DNA of 64,000 nt from JACRCT01 sp049841135 (GCA_049841135.1 JASGHK010000001.1:372001-436000), one strand, 5' to 3'. Shown: positions 1 to 9,549, numbered from the stretch's first letter. Notes: generated by a model from the letters alone, not told the origin. Translations and numbers: made by a program.

Positions 1-141
1 AACAACCGCCACACCATCTTCGGAGAGCTGGTCTCGGGCTGCGACAACGTCTTCAGAATCGCCCGGGTCGAGACGCGCGGCAGCCGTCCGGTCCAGCCGG
101 TGGTCATCGAGCACATCGCCATCTCCGACAAGCAGCCGTAG
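1..141 (+). CDS. Peptidyl-prolyl cis-trans isomerase, cyclophilin type (3' end only)
   Basis: Only the last 46 codons lie in the window, open from base 1 and ending in TAG at 139-141. The fragment contains the cyclophilin-type HTIFGELVSG segment followed by a terminal strand ending in ISDKQP. The next gene is a complete cyclophilin with the same ending (HTIFGEVVKG near its C-terminus), so the two are tandem paralogues. Cyclophilins isomerise X-Pro peptide bonds during protein folding. Cell location cannot be judged without the N-terminus. Confidence 0.8.
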   Translation, partial: NNRHTIFGELVSGCDNVFRIARVETRGSRPVQPVVIEHIAISDKQP

Positions 142-196
142 CACCTCGGTTCGCAGTCTTCGTTCACCCGCCGTCCCCTCGAGCAGGGAGGAAACC

Positions 197-724
<528 letters not shown>

Positions 725-821
725 GCAGAATCCGTCCGCAGTCTCCGCCGGTCCTCGGCAGCGTTCGCCGAGGGCCGGCAGCCGTACTGACGCCATAGAA
801 CGTAGAACCCCGACTCCTGCA

Positions 822-1775
822 ATGACGCAGCACCGCTCCGGCTTCGTGGCCATCATCGGCCGCCCCAACGTGGGCAAGAGCACGCTCCTCAACCGGCTCA
901 TCGGCGAGAAGCTGGCGATCGTGTCCCACAAGCCCCAGACGACCCGGAACCGGATCCTGGGCATCGTCAACCGACCCGACTACCAGGTCGCCTTCCTCGA
1001 CACGCCCGGCGTGCACAAGGCCAAGGGCGAGCTGAACCGGCTGATGGTGGACACCGCGCTGGGCGCCATCGCCGACGTGGACGCCGTGCTCTTCCTCATC
1101 GAGGCGGCGGCGCGGGCGGACGGGACGGTGGAGGTGGGGGAGGGCAACCAGCTCATCCTCCAGAAGCTCAAGCAGTCCGGCAAGCCGACCATCCTGGGCA
1201 TCAACAAGGTCGACGCGGTGCCGAAGAAGGAGATGATCCTCCCGATCATCGAGACCTACCGCGCGCAGCACCCGTTCGCGGAGATCTTCCCCATCAGCGC
1301 GCAGCGGGGCGAAGGGGTCGAGGACCTGGAGAAGGCGCTGGTGGCGCTGCTCCCCGAGGGCCCGCCGCTCTTCCCGCCGGAGATGGTCACCGACCAGGCC
1401 GAGCGCTTCGTGGTCGCCGAGCTGGTGCGCGAGCAGATCCTCCACCACTGCCGCGAGGAGATCCCGTACTCGACCGCGGTGGTCATCGACCACTTCGACG
1501 AGAGCGAGCGCGAGCCCGAGAAGCCGGTGGCCCACGGCAAGCTAGGCGGCCTGGTCCGCCTGGACGGGACCATCTTCGTCGAGCGCGACTCGCAGAAGGC
1601 CATCGTCATCGGCAAGGGCGGCCAGATGCTCAAGAAGATCGGCGCGGCCTCCCGCACGCAGATCGAGCGGTTCCTGGGCGCGCACGTCTACCTGTCCCTG
1701 CTGGTGAAGGTGGAGAAGCGCTGGAGCGAGCGCCGCGACTCCCTTCGCCGGTTCGGCTACGGGCACCAGCAGTAG
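822..1775 (+). CDS. era: GTPase Era
   Basis: Era is an essential GTPase that binds the 3' end of 16S rRNA and helps 30S assembly. The 317-residue product has a G1 P-loop (GRPNVGKST, about residues 14-22), a G3 motif in DTPGVH, a G4 motif in NKVD and, near the C-terminus, the KH RNA-binding signature VIGKGGQMLKKIG. Length is slightly above the usual 300. No strong Shine-Dalgarno is visible before the ATG. It lies about 50 bases upstream of der, so two ribosome-assembly GTPases sit side by side and probably share a transcript. Confidence 0.97.
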   Translation: MTQHRSGFVAIIGRPNVGKSTLLNRLIGEKLAIVSHKPQTTRNRILGIVNRPDYQVAFLDTPGVHKAKGELNRLMVDTALGAIADVDAVLFLIEAAARADGTVEVGEGNQLILQKLKQSGKPTILGINKVDAVPKKEMILPIIETYRAQHPFAEIFPISAQRGEGVEDLEKALVALLPEGPPLFPPEMVTDQAERFVVAELVREQILHHCREEIPYSTAVVIDHFDESEREPEKPVAHGKLGGLVRLDGTIFVERDSQKAIVIGKGGQMLKKIGAASRTQIERFLGAHVYLSLLVKVEKRWSERRDSLRRFGYGHQQ

Positions 1776-1826
1776 CAAGGAAGCAAGGATCAGGGGCGGG
1801 GTAGGTCGACCGTTCGAGGACTCCCG

Positions 1827-3231
1827 ATGAGCACGCAGGAAACGCAGACGCCCGAGACCTCGGGCCCCGAGGCCGCGGAGATTGTCCGGCCCATCGTCGC
1901 CATCGTCGGGCGGCCCAACGTCGGCAAGAGCACGCTCTTCAACCGCATCGCCCGGAAGCGCCTGGCCATCGTCGAGGACATCCCCGGCGTCACCCGCGAC
2001 CGCAACTACGCCGACGCCGAGTGGGAGGGCAAGGCCTTCACCGTCGTCGACACCGGCGGCTTCCTCCCCGAGACCGAGGACCAGCTGATGGCCCGGGTGC
2101 GCGATCAGGCGCGTCTGGCGATCGAAGAGGCGCAGACGGTCATCCTGGTGGTCGACGGCATGGCCGGGCTGACTGCCGCGGACCAGGAGATCGCCTCGCT
2201 CTTGCGCAAGAGCGGCAAGCCCACCTTCGTCGCGGTCAACAAGAATCGACAGCGCCCGCCGCGAGGAGGAGCAGTTCTTCACCGACTTCTACCGCCTGGG
2301 CATCGAGCACACCTTCGCGGTCAGCGCCGAGCACGCCCGAGGCGTGGGCGAGATGATGGAGAAGCTGGTCGCGGGCTTCCCCAGCGCCGAGGCGTTCAAG
2401 ACGCAGGCGGACGCCGCCGACCGGCCCTGCCGGGTGGCCATCGTCGGCCGACCCAACGTCGGCAAGTCGAGCCTCATCAACAAGCTCTTGGGCGAGGAGC
2501 GCTTCGTCGCCAGCGACATCCCCGGCACCACCACCGACCCGCTCGACGCCCGGCTGGAGTTCAAGGGCCAGAAGTTCATCCTCACCGACACCGCCGGCCT
2601 TCGCCGCAAGCGCGCCATCGCCCAGAAGGTGGAGCAGTTCAGCGTGATGCACGCGCTCACCACGGTCGATCGCGCCGACGTGGTGGTGGTCGTCCTCGAC
2701 GCCACCGAGGCCCCCGTCGACCAGGACCTGCGCATCGCCAGCCTGGCCGTCGAGAAGGGCAAGGCGGTCGTCGTCTTCGTCAACAAGTGGGACCTCGTCC
2801 CCGACAAGGACAAGCAGAAGGAGATCCGCGAGGAGCTCCTCATCCAGCTCCCGTTCGTCTCCTGGGCCCCGGTCGTCTACGGCTCGGCCAAGACCGGCGA
2901 CCACGTCAACGCCGCGCTCAGCAAGGCGGGCGAGGTCTACCAGCACTTCCGCGCCAAGATCCCGACGCCCATCCTCAACAACTTCCTCGAGAAGACCACC
3001 GACGCGCACCCGCCGCCCTTGTCGTCCGACAACAAGAACGTGCGCCTCTACTACATCGCCCAGGTCGGGACCGCGCCGCCCACCTTCGCCATCACCTGCA
3101 ACCGGCCCGATGCGGTGACCACCGACTACAAGCGCTATCTGATCAACCGGATGCGCGAGGCCTTCGGGCTCAAGGTCCCGGTCGTGCTCCTGATGCGCGG
3201 CAAGCCCGGCAAGAAGCAGGAAAGGCGCTAG
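1827..3231 (+). CDS. der: GTPase Der (EngA), frame broken once
   Basis: Der is an essential double-GTPase needed for 50S subunit assembly. Two G domains are visible, each with GRPNVGKS (one starting near residue 28, the second just after base 2440), followed by the C-terminal KH-like domain. The frame breaks at 2244-2245, where AAGAATCGAC reads through only if one A is removed (AAGATCGAC), restoring NKIDSA. The repaired length is 467 residues, the family norm. A GAGG ribosome-binding site precedes the ATG. Because der is essential and single-copy, a sequencing or assembly error is much likelier than a pseudogene. Its neighbourhood (yfgM and bamB downstream) resembles the enterobacterial cluster. 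Confidence 0.95.
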
Positions 3232-3761
3232 AGCTCGCCGCTCGTCCAGCCCAGCTCGAGCACGAAGGTGACGAAGGCCGGGAAGGTGTTGGACGAGAAG
3301 GCGGAGGTCAGGTAGCGCGCCTGGAGCCCGAGCCGCAGGTGCTCGAAGAGCGTGGCGCGCACGCCGATGGCGAGGAAGCCGCCGAAGGCATCGACGGATT
3401 CGGACCCGCTGCGCCGCCAGGCGTGCTGGAAGGCGGGGCCGACCGCGAGGACGGGGACGATCGGCGCGAGATCGATCGACGCCTCGACTCCCAGCACCGC
3501 GGTCATCGAGTCGATCGGTAAGCCCGGCTGGCCGGCGACACGGTGAGTCGAGAAGTCGCCGGCGGCCAGCAGCGAAAGCCGGCCCCGGAGTGGGACGCTG
3601 ACCGAAAGGCCGGCGGTGGGGCCGAGGTCGAGCCCTTCACCGGTCGGGGCGGAGAGCCCCAGACGCGCCGCCACCTCGACCGCGGAGGCGGGGGAGGGGG
3701 CCACCAGCGCCAGCAAGGCGAGAGAGGCGACGAGCGCCGCACGGCGGAGGGGCATGGTCAT
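3228..3761 (-). CDS. Outer-membrane beta-barrel-like secreted protein
   Basis: I do not recognise a named family. The product has a clear signal peptide (MTMPLRRAALVASLALLALV ending near ASA) and then about 150 residues of alternating hydrophobic strands rich in Gly, Leu and Val, as in small outer-membrane barrels. Two ATGs two codons apart (3761 and 3755) are possible starts; an upstream in-frame ATG at 3971 would bury the signal sequence and run into the promoter of the next gene. It is convergent with der and overlaps its stop by four bases. It is read in the opposite direction to all its neighbours, between der and yfgM. Confidence 0.6.
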   Translation of the reverse strand: MTMPLRRAALVASLALLALVAPSPASAVEVAARLGLSAPTGEGLDLGPTAGLSVSVPLRGRLSLLAAGDFSTHRVAGQPGLPIDSMTAVLGVEASIDLAPIVPVLAVGPAFQHAWRRSGSESVDAFGGFLAIGVRATLFEHLRLGLQARYLTSAFSSNTFPAFVTFVLELGWTSGEL

Positions 3762-3885
3762 CGCCGGGGATGCTGGCCGCCCGGCCACCGGCGCGTCAAG
3801 CGCAGCATCGAGGCCGGCCGAGGCGAGCGAGGGGCATGAAGCGGGACAATCGCCCGTTTTCCATGGCGAATCGCAACCTTTCGCG

Positions 3886-3914
3886 TTGACGCAGCGGGGC
3901 AAGCCCCCTAAAGT
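3886..3914 (+). promoter_or_regulatory. Sigma-70-like promoter for yfgM-bamB-nudix
   Basis: TTGACG at 3886-3891 and TAAAGT at 3909-3914 are separated by exactly 17 bases, close to the consensus. It lies about 70 bases upstream of the yfgM start and points towards it. This suggests that yfgM, bamB and the Nudix gene form a transcript separate from era-der. Confidence 0.5.
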
Positions 3915-3985
3915 CCCGCGCCAACAAAAATTGCCCGGCGAGCCTCTAGACCTTTCGCCCGGGCCGGCCATGTAAGGAGCTTCCG

Positions 3986-4787
3986 GTGTCCAGCGACAAG
4001 ACTTCTCGCAAGGAGATCCGCAATCCGGATCCCTTCGTCCGCGTGACCAGTGAGTACTGGGCGAAGCTCATCGAGCATCAGAAGACGGTGGGCCTTGGGC
4101 TTCTGGCCGTGTTCGTCGTCTTCATCGTGGCGGCGCTGGTGGTCCGCTCCACCCAGTCGTCCAGCCGCGATGCCGGCGCGGCGCTGGCCCGAGCGATGGA
4201 GCTTCTCCCGCCAGCCTGTCGACGGCACGCTCGAGGCGCTGCAGGACCCGACCGCCGAGAAGAAGTTCAAGACCGCGCAGGAGAAGTACGAGGCGGTCGC
4301 CAAGGCGATGGACGAGGTCCGCAAGGCGCACGCCGGCAAGGAGGCGGGCCACACCGCCACCCTGTTCTGGGCCGACGCGATGTTCCAGCTGGGCAAGCTC
4401 GACGACGCGATCGCGGGCTACCAGCAGTACCTGAACGAGTCGCGCCCCGACGACGCCCTGCGCATCCTGGGCAACGAGGGCTTGGGCTACGCCTACGAGA
4501 GCAAGAAGGACCTGGAGAAGGCCCGCGAGGCGTTCGACAAGATGAGCAAGGAAGCGGCAGGGGAGCCGGCCAAGGCTCGCGCCGCCTACCACCTCGCCCG
4601 AATCCTCGAGGCGCAGGGCAAGAAGGCCGAAGCCGCGGCCGCCTTCCAGAAGGTCAAGGACGAGTACAAGGAGGCGGGCGCCTCCCGCGATGCCGACGAG
4701 CGCCTCGGCCTGCTCGCCATGCAGGGCGTGCCGATGCCGGAGAAGGCCAAGGAAGCACCGAAGGCCGCCGAGGCCCCCAAGAAGTAG
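3986..4787 (+). CDS. yfgM: YfgM-like membrane-anchored TPR protein, frame broken once
   Basis: YfgM is a single-pass membrane protein with periplasmic TPRs that works with the SecYEG translocon and periplasmic chaperones. Here a cytoplasmic N-terminus precedes one transmembrane helix (about residues 36-55, GLGLLAVFVVFIVAALVV), followed by Ala/Lys-rich TPR helices. The frame breaks at 4203-4204, where GAGCTTCTCC should read GAGCTCTCC, giving ELSRQPVDGT. The repaired length is 266 residues, longer than the roughly 206 of Escherichia coli YfgM. It sits directly before bamB, as in enterobacteria, which supports the call. The C-terminus is a short Lys/Ala/Pro tail. Confidence 0.75.
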
Positions 4788-4836
4788 CTGGCCTCGCGCC
4801 CACTGGGCCGGGAACACCAGGCGAGGAGCGTTAGGA

Positions 4837-6015
4837 ATGGCCGAGCGTCGGTTCTTCGGCTGGGCAGTCGTGGCCGCGATCGTCGCACTCAGCGGGTGCG
4901 CGGACGCCAAGACCCGCTGGGGCGGCTACGTCGCCGAGCAGCGCTCCTTGGTCGGTTCGGCCACCGAGCGTGTGTTCTCGGTCCATTGGTGGGCCAGGGC
5001 CGATCAGGCCTTCGAGCTGCCTTACAAGCCGGTCGAGCCCAGCGAGCCGGAGGTCGATCCGCGCAGCGGCAACGTCTTTACCGTCACCGGCGACGGCAAG
5101 GTCCGCGCCTTCGACTCCCGCGGCCGCAACCTGTGGGAGTACACCGTCGGCAGCACCTTCGACGCCGGGCCCACTCTGGCCGAGGGCCGGCTGTATGTCG
5201 TCTCTTCGAAGGGGCAGCTCATCGCGCTCGACCCGGCCAACGGGAACAAGATCTGGGAGTACCTGGCGGGTGAAGAGCTCGTGACCAAGCCGGCGGTGGC
5301 GGAGGGCCTGGTGGTCATCGGCTCGACCTCCGACACGATCTACGCCATCGATCAGGCCAAGGGGGAGTGGCGCTGGCAGTACCGCCGCGACCCTCCGTCG
5401 GACTTCACGGTTCGCGGCGCGAGCCGGCCGATCATCTTCGAGGGCCGGGTCTTCGCCGGCTTCGCGGACGGCAACGCGGTGGCGCTGGACGCGAAGGACG
5501 GCACGCTGCAGTGGGCGAAGGACCTGGCGGGTGGCAAGCCGTTCGCGGACGTCGACGCCGGACCGGTGATCGATGAAGAGGGCCGCGTCTACTTCGCCTC
5601 GTTCGCCACGGGCGTCTTCGCGCTCGAGGCGGGCACCGGCAAGGTCATTTGGACCGTGGAGCGCCCGAACGTGAGCGCGATGGCGCTCTCGCCGGACGGC
5701 AAGAAGCTCTTCGTCGGCGGCAACGGCTTCGCAGCCGGCTTCCGGACGAACACGGGCCAGGTCCGCTGGACCGTGATGCTGGGCGCCGACCGGTTCGTCT
5801 CCGGTATGGCCGTCGTCAACGGGTTGGTGCTGGCGTCGACGGGTTCGGGGCCGCTCCTGTTCCTGGATGGCGGCACCGGTGAGCTGCGCCGGACCTTCGA
5901 TCCCGGCCACGGGGTGTGGGCCAAGCCCAACATCCACGGCCAGGCGATGGCCTGCGTTCTGTCGAACCGGGGCGTCGTGTACGACCTGGGCATCGAGGCT
6001 CGGGGCACGCCGTGA
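4837..6015 (+). CDS. bamB: BamB-like outer-membrane assembly lipoprotein
   Basis: A 392-residue PQQ-type beta-propeller lipoprotein. BamB helps the BAM complex insert beta-barrel proteins in the outer membrane. The N-terminus has a hydrophobic stretch ending in the lipobox ALSGC, and the body shows recurring propeller blades (for example VFTVTGDGKVRAFDSRG, LYVVSSKGQLIALDPANG and VYFASFATGVFALEAGTG). The start at 4837 is favoured by a GAGGAG ribosome-binding site at 4823-4828; the reading frame is open further upstream but without a signal. It overlaps the next gene by three bases (GTGA). Confidence 0.85.
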   Translation: MAERRFFGWAVVAAIVALSGCADAKTRWGGYVAEQRSLVGSATERVFSVHWWARADQAFELPYKPVEPSEPEVDPRSGNVFTVTGDGKVRAFDSRGRNLWEYTVGSTFDAGPTLAEGRLYVVSSKGQLIALDPANGNKIWEYLAGEELVTKPAVAEGLVVIGSTSDTIYAIDQAKGEWRWQYRRDPPSDFTVRGASRPIIFEGRVFAGFADGNAVALDAKDGTLQWAKDLAGGKPFADVDAGPVIDEEGRVYFASFATGVFALEAGTGKVIWTVERPNVSAMALSPDGKKLFVGGNGFAAGFRTNTGQVRWTVMLGADRFVSGMAVVNGLVLASTGSGPLLFLDGGTGELRRTFDPGHGVWAKPNIHGQAMACVLSNRGVVYDLGIEARGTP

Positions 6016-6410
6016 CCAAGAAGCAGGTTCGGGTGGTCGCCGCGCTCATCCGGCGCGGCGAGGAGATCCTCGTCCAGCAACGCGGGCCTGGAGGCGCCAG
6101 AGGGCTGCTCTGGGAGTTCCCGGGCGGCAAGGTGGAGGCAGGGGAGTCGGAGCCGGAAGCCTTGGCCCGTGAGTGCACCGAGGAGATGGACGTGGTGGTG
6201 GAGGTCGGCGCGAAGCTGGCCGAGGTCCATCACGAGTACGCCGACCTGGCCGTCGATCTGGTGCTGTACGCGTCCCGGCTGGTCTCAGGCACCCCCAAGG
6301 CGCTCCACGCGAACGAGCTGCGCTGGGTTCGGGTCCAGGACATGGCGGAGCTGCCGTTCTGCGAAGCCGACGGACCGTTCATCCAAGCGCTAGGGCGCGG
6401 CGATTACTGA
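6012..6410 (+). CDS. Nudix hydrolase, MutT-like
   Basis: A 132-residue Nudix pyrophosphohydrolase. The Nudix box reads GGKVEAGES then ALARECTEEMDV, matching GX5EX7REUXEEXGU except that the usual Gly near the end is Asp. MutT-type enzymes remove 8-oxo-dGTP from the nucleotide pool. The best start is a GTG at 6012 that overlaps the bamB stop, which implies translational coupling; no ATG lies nearby. The RRGEEILVQQR strand before the box is typical of MutT/CTP-diphosphatase members. The exact substrate cannot be assigned. Confidence 0.85.
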   Translation: MTKKQVRVVAALIRRGEEILVQQRGPGGARGLLWEFPGGKVEAGESEPEALARECTEEMDVVVEVGAKLAEVHHEYADLAVDLVLYASRLVSGTPKALHANELRWVRVQDMAELPFCEADGPFIQALGRGDY

Positions 6411-6458
6411 AGGCCTGGAGCAGCTGCGCGGCAGGAAGGCTCGGGCGTCCCTGCGCGA

Positions 6459-6728
6459 TTACTCGCAGCCAACGCAGCCGCAGATGGCGGGGCCGCCATC
6501 GCTCGGAGAGCTGCAGACGGTGCTGCAGCACCCGCGCCCGACCCTCCATTCGGCGCAGTCCGAGTCCACGGTGCAGGGCGTCTGGCACCACGACTCGCCA
6601 ATGAGCGAGTAGCAGATTTCCTCGGAGCGGCAATCTGCCTTGGTGGTGCAGCGAGTGTTCAGGGGCGTGGATGGGCTGCAGGCCACGATCAGCAGAGCAG
6701 CCATCGCCACAAGTTCGCGCAGGTACAT
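6459..6728 (-). CDS. Small cysteine-rich lipoprotein
   Basis: An 89-residue protein with a short signal ending in the lipobox IVACS, followed by about twelve cysteines in a disulphide-rich domain of the form CTTKADCRSEEICYS and DSDCAEWRVGRGCC. It is probably anchored outside the cytoplasm. The start at 6728 is chosen because a GGAGGGG ribosome-binding site lies just upstream. The function is unknown. It belongs to the large set of Cys-rich secreted proteins in this window. It is convergent with the Nudix gene. Confidence 0.7.
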   Translation of the reverse strand: MYLRELVAMAALLIVACSPSTPLNTRCTTKADCRSEEICYSLIGESWCQTPCTVDSDCAEWRVGRGCCSTVCSSPSDGGPAICGCVGCE

Positions 6729-6908
6729 GAAACCCCTCCAGCCGGCCGTTCCAACCGTACACCGCTGGTCCTTGCCGCGCACCTGGTGAGGCTGCAGGTT
6801 CACGGATGGAGGCGGAACCGGCTGAGCGACAGGACCGTCCAGGCACGGGCTCCGGCGCGCCCAACGGACCCACGCGAACGAGCTACGAGGCTCGGGTCCC
6901 GAAAATGG

Positions 6909-7349
6909 TCAAGCGGCCGTTCTTCGAGGCCGATGCGACAACTGCGCAGGTGCCGGCCCGACCTCGGCTTGAACGGGCGCTGAGCAGTCGACGGTCAGCG
7001 TTCCGTTCTGGCGGTTGACACCGAACTCGAGGACCAGCGGCGCGAACTCGACGGGGGCGCGGCACCAGTCTCCATAAGCGAGGCGATTGCTGATGCGGTA
7101 TCGCCCGGTCGAGAACCGGTCGCCGTAGAAGGCCAACCGATCCTTCGTGGCTTCTCGAGGGGCCAGCCACAGGCAGGCCCGCTCCCAGCAACGGGGCAAC
7201 GAAGGGTCAGTAACGCCTTGGTCTCGGTTGGAGTCGCAGCAGTCGTGGCGCGAGGCCAGGAGGGCCGCCAGACCGACGGCGAAGAAGCTCCTCCGTCGGT
7301 TCACGGCGCGACCAAGCAAGCCTGTCTCGCATCCGTCCGGCTCAAGCAT
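6909..7349 (-). CDS. Hypothetical protein
   Basis: About 146 residues if started at the ATG at 7349. The N-terminus has an Arg pair then a hydrophobic run (RRRSFFAVGLAALLA), as in a short signal or anchor, and the body has ordinary composition with several Cys and Trp residues (for example WERACLWLAPRE and AYGDWCRAP). No family is recognised. The frame stays open upstream to 7502, but that part is Arg-rich and looks non-coding. Coding status is uncertain; composition and position between two same-strand genes are the only support. Confidence 0.4.
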   Translation of the reverse strand: MLEPDGCETGLLGRAVNRRRSFFAVGLAALLASRHDCCDSNRDQGVTDPSLPRCWERACLWLAPREATKDRLAFYGDRFSTGRYRISNRLAYGDWCRAPVEFAPLVLEFGVNRQNGTLTVDCSAPVQAEVGPAPAQLSHRPRRTAA

Positions 7350-7389
7350 CGTGGCCCCCGAACGCTCGTCCTGGCGCGCAGCCCGACCT

Positions 7390-7986
7390 TCATTTCTTCT
7401 TGGTCTTCTTGTCCGACTTCTTCTTGGCCTTGCCGGACTTCGCGGACGCAGCCGGCGCCGGCTTCTCGCCAAGAGTCCGCATCCCGATCCGCGTGACCTC
7501 AAGCGACTTCCCGGATGAGTCGGTGGCCTCGAAGTTCTTGAGTCCGTCGATGACCAACGCGTATCCAGAACCGGGCGTCAGCGGTTCGTTGGGCGCCAGG
7601 AAGTAACGGGTGGCCTGGCCGAGCTCGAGCTTGTCGGTGGACGGCACGGCCTTGTCCGCTTCGTCGAACAGTCGGACTCGAACGTCCTTGAGGTTGCCCA
7701 GCTCGAGCTCGAATCGGGACTCGACCGGAATCTCGTTCGCGGCATCGGCGCCGAGCTCGAAGGCGCCGGCATCCGAAACCGCGCGTGCCTTGAACTGAAG
7801 CGGCAGCGGTCCGGCATCCAGCCCGGGCGGTGGTGGCGGTCCGGAGTCGACGACCTCGATGCCGACATCCGGGAGCGACGGCGCCGCGTCGGGGCCGGCT
7901 GGAACCGGGCTTGGACAAGCAGCCGCCGATGCGATGACCAGGGCCAGGACCAGTCCGGTGCGCCAGTTCGGAGTCTGAAAGCTCAT
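7390..7986 (-). CDS. Lipoprotein with Lys-rich tail
   Basis: A 198-residue predicted lipoprotein. A hydrophobic N-terminus ends at a cysteine (IASAAAC), followed by a Pro/Asp-rich linker, then a compact domain with strands such as RFELELGNLKDVRVRLFDEADK and an end consisting mostly of lysines. The start at 7986 is preferred over an in-frame ATG at 8028, which would push the signal peptide inwards. No family is recognised. The 3' end lies about 40 bases from the preceding hypothetical gene on the same strand. The candidate dif site lies just upstream of its start. Confidence 0.6.
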   Translation of the reverse strand: MSFQTPNWRTGLVLALVIASAAACPSPVPAGPDAAPSLPDVGIEVVDSGPPPPPGLDAGPLPLQFKARAVSDAGAFELGADAANEIPVESRFELELGNLKDVRVRLFDEADKAVPSTDKLELGQATRYFLAPNEPLTPGSGYALVIDGLKNFEATDSSGKSLEVTRIGMRTLGEKPAPAASAKSGKAKKKSDKKTKKK

Positions 7987-8306
7987 GGCCCGGCAGGATG
8001 CCACAGCAGCCCACTGAGCCAACCCCATTTCCAGCCCTAGCGTCCGATAAGATGCATTATGTAAACCCGGCGGAAACGCTAACTGGTTGAAATTCCAGGC
8101 CTTCGCCTCGTGAGTCCCACTCTGCCCACTGGCTTTCGAGGGTCCGGCTTTCGAGCGATTCCTCGAACTGAGCGCCTGGCCAGCCTGCAGCCGACGACTT
8201 GCGCTGCCCCGCTCGCATGACCGGCTGGCTGTCCCGAGCCAGCTTCGTTCGTCCAGATCCGCGGACCGACGAAGTCGTCCCAGACGACCGCCTTCGCCGC
8301 GCGACG
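7987..8306. other. Intergenic region with candidate dif site
   Basis: About 320 bases without a convincing gene. A reading frame on the minus strand at 8057-8377 has Arg/Ser-rich composition and no recognisable features, so I do not accept it. The notable content is an AT-rich island at 8040-8067 that resembles a XerC/XerD recombination site (listed separately). Confidence 0.5.
8040..8067 (+). other. dif: Candidate dif (XerCD recombination) site
   Basis: Three abutting parts match the 11-6-11 dif plan: left arm GCGTCCGATAA (8040-8050), centre GATGCA (8051-8056) and right arm TTATGTAAACC (8057-8067). The right arm is identical to the Bacillus subtilis XerD arm at ten of eleven positions. The left arm ends in the ATAA expected next to the centre. 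It is strikingly AT-rich for this genome and lies in an intergenic gap between a lipoprotein gene and ku. Confidence 0.5.
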
Positions 8307-9206
8307 CTACGGCTGCTTCTTTCCTTTGCGCCTCGCTTCGCGGGCTGCTGCCTGCCTTGGCGCGCGTCGCTCGCCACGCGCTGAATCGATGTCCTTCGCT
8401 TCCTCTGCTTCGGAGCCTGCCCCGGGTCGCTGCTGCCGCTTGGCCTGGTCGATCGATTGCTGCAGAACGTCCGCCAAGTCCACCACCTGGGCTGGCAGCC
8501 GCGCCGGCGCCTTCTTGGGCACCGGCATCCCGGCGAGCTTGTCCTGGATCATCTGCTGAATCTGTTCGGCCTGGGTGTCGACGAAGGCGCTCGGGTCGAA
8601 CGGACCGGAAAGCTGGTCGATGAGCATCAGCGCCAGCTCGAGCTGCTTCTCGGGCAAGTCCAGCTCCGCCGGCGGGATGGCCAGGCCCGAAGCCTCGCGG
8701 ATCTCGGTCGCATAGCGCAGCGTCGTCAGGCAGAGCGCGTCGCCGTAGCCGTGCACCAGCGCCAGGTGCTCCTTTTCGCGAAACGCCAGCCGGCCGATGC
8801 CGACCTTGTCCGAGCGGCGCAGCGCCTCGCGCAAGAGCGCGTACGCCCGCTCTGCGCCCTTGGAGGGCTCCAGGTAGTACGGCGTCTCCAGGAAGACCGG
8901 CGGCACGTCCTGGCGAGGCACGAACTGCTGGACGTCGACGACGCGGGCACTCGGCCGTTCGACCCGCTCGAAGTCCTGGTCCTCGATGAGCACGAACGCG
9001 CCCTTCTCGTACTCGAAGCCCCGGGCGATCTCCTGGTACGGGACCTCTTTCTCTTCCACCGAGCAGAACCTTCGGAACTGGATGGGCGCCTCATCGCTGC
9101 GATGGAGCATGCGGAAGCTCACGCGCTCGCTCTGGGCCGCCAGGTAGAGCTTCACCGGGATGTTCACGAGCCCGAAGCTGATGGACCCAGACCAGAGCGG
9201 CCGCAT
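8307..9206 (-). CDS. ku: Non-homologous end-joining protein Ku
   Basis: A 299-residue bacterial Ku that forms a homodimeric ring on double-strand DNA ends and recruits LigD for end joining. The N-terminus MRPLWSGSISFGLVNIPVKL is the family signature, and the central beta-barrel segments (RPSARVVDVQQFVP, YYLEPSKGAERAYALLREAL) are clear. The last 40 or so residues are a basic Arg/Lys/Ala extension, which in other bacteria contributes to DNA binding. No ligD lies in the window. It stands alone on the minus strand. Confidence 0.96.
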   Translation of the reverse strand: MRPLWSGSISFGLVNIPVKLYLAAQSERVSFRMLHRSDEAPIQFRRFCSVEEKEVPYQEIARGFEYEKGAFVLIEDQDFERVERPSARVVDVQQFVPRQDVPPVFLETPYYLEPSKGAERAYALLREALRRSDKVGIGRLAFREKEHLALVHGYGDALCLTTLRYATEIREASGLAIPPAELDLPEKQLELALMLIDQLSGPFDPSAFVDTQAEQIQQMIQDKLAGMPVPKKAPARLPAQVVDLADVLQQSIDQAKRQQRPGAGSEAEEAKDIDSARGERRAPRQAAAREARRKGKKQP

Positions 9207-9549
9207 GGCTTCAAGCTAGGCACCTGGTACCGCGAAACGTGGAGGCCGCCGACGGAGCGTTTGAACGCTTCGTGCGCCGACCACCTCGACGGGCACTGGG
9301 CGCACCGGGGCGTCGCTCCGGCGGGTGCGCGGAGGGCCTCGGAGGAGGAAAAAGGTGCCCTCTCTTACCGTCCCGCACCACACCCGACCCCGGAATTCTT
9401 ACCGGGTCCTGAGAGGCCGTTCGCCCGGTGACGGTGCAAGCGCCCGAGCCCACGTGTCGGCCCCCCTTCTTCCTCCGCGGCATGGGCGTTGCCTATTGGC
9501 TCGGCGAATCGCCCGTCGGCCACCCCGCAGCACGAGGAGGAAGAACCGG
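9207..9549. other. Intergenic region, divergent ku and sigma factor
   Basis: About 340 bases between divergently transcribed genes that must hold both promoters. I see no convincing -35/-10 pair and no gene. The GAGGAGGAAG just before 9550 is the ribosome-binding site of the sigma-factor gene. Confidence 0.5.

Noticed and set aside
3762..3971. Longer N-terminus for the outer-membrane-like protein
   Set aside because: The extra 70 residues have no folded look, would bury the signal peptide and overlap the yfgM promoter.
8040..8067. A sigma-70 promoter in the AT-rich island
   Set aside because: TTTACA and TTATCG on the minus strand are only nine bases apart; no valid pair exists on either strand, so the dif reading is better.
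8057..8377. Open frame upstream of ku
   Set aside because: Arg/Ser-rich, no ribosome-binding site, overlaps ku's 3' end, and contains the dif-like site.
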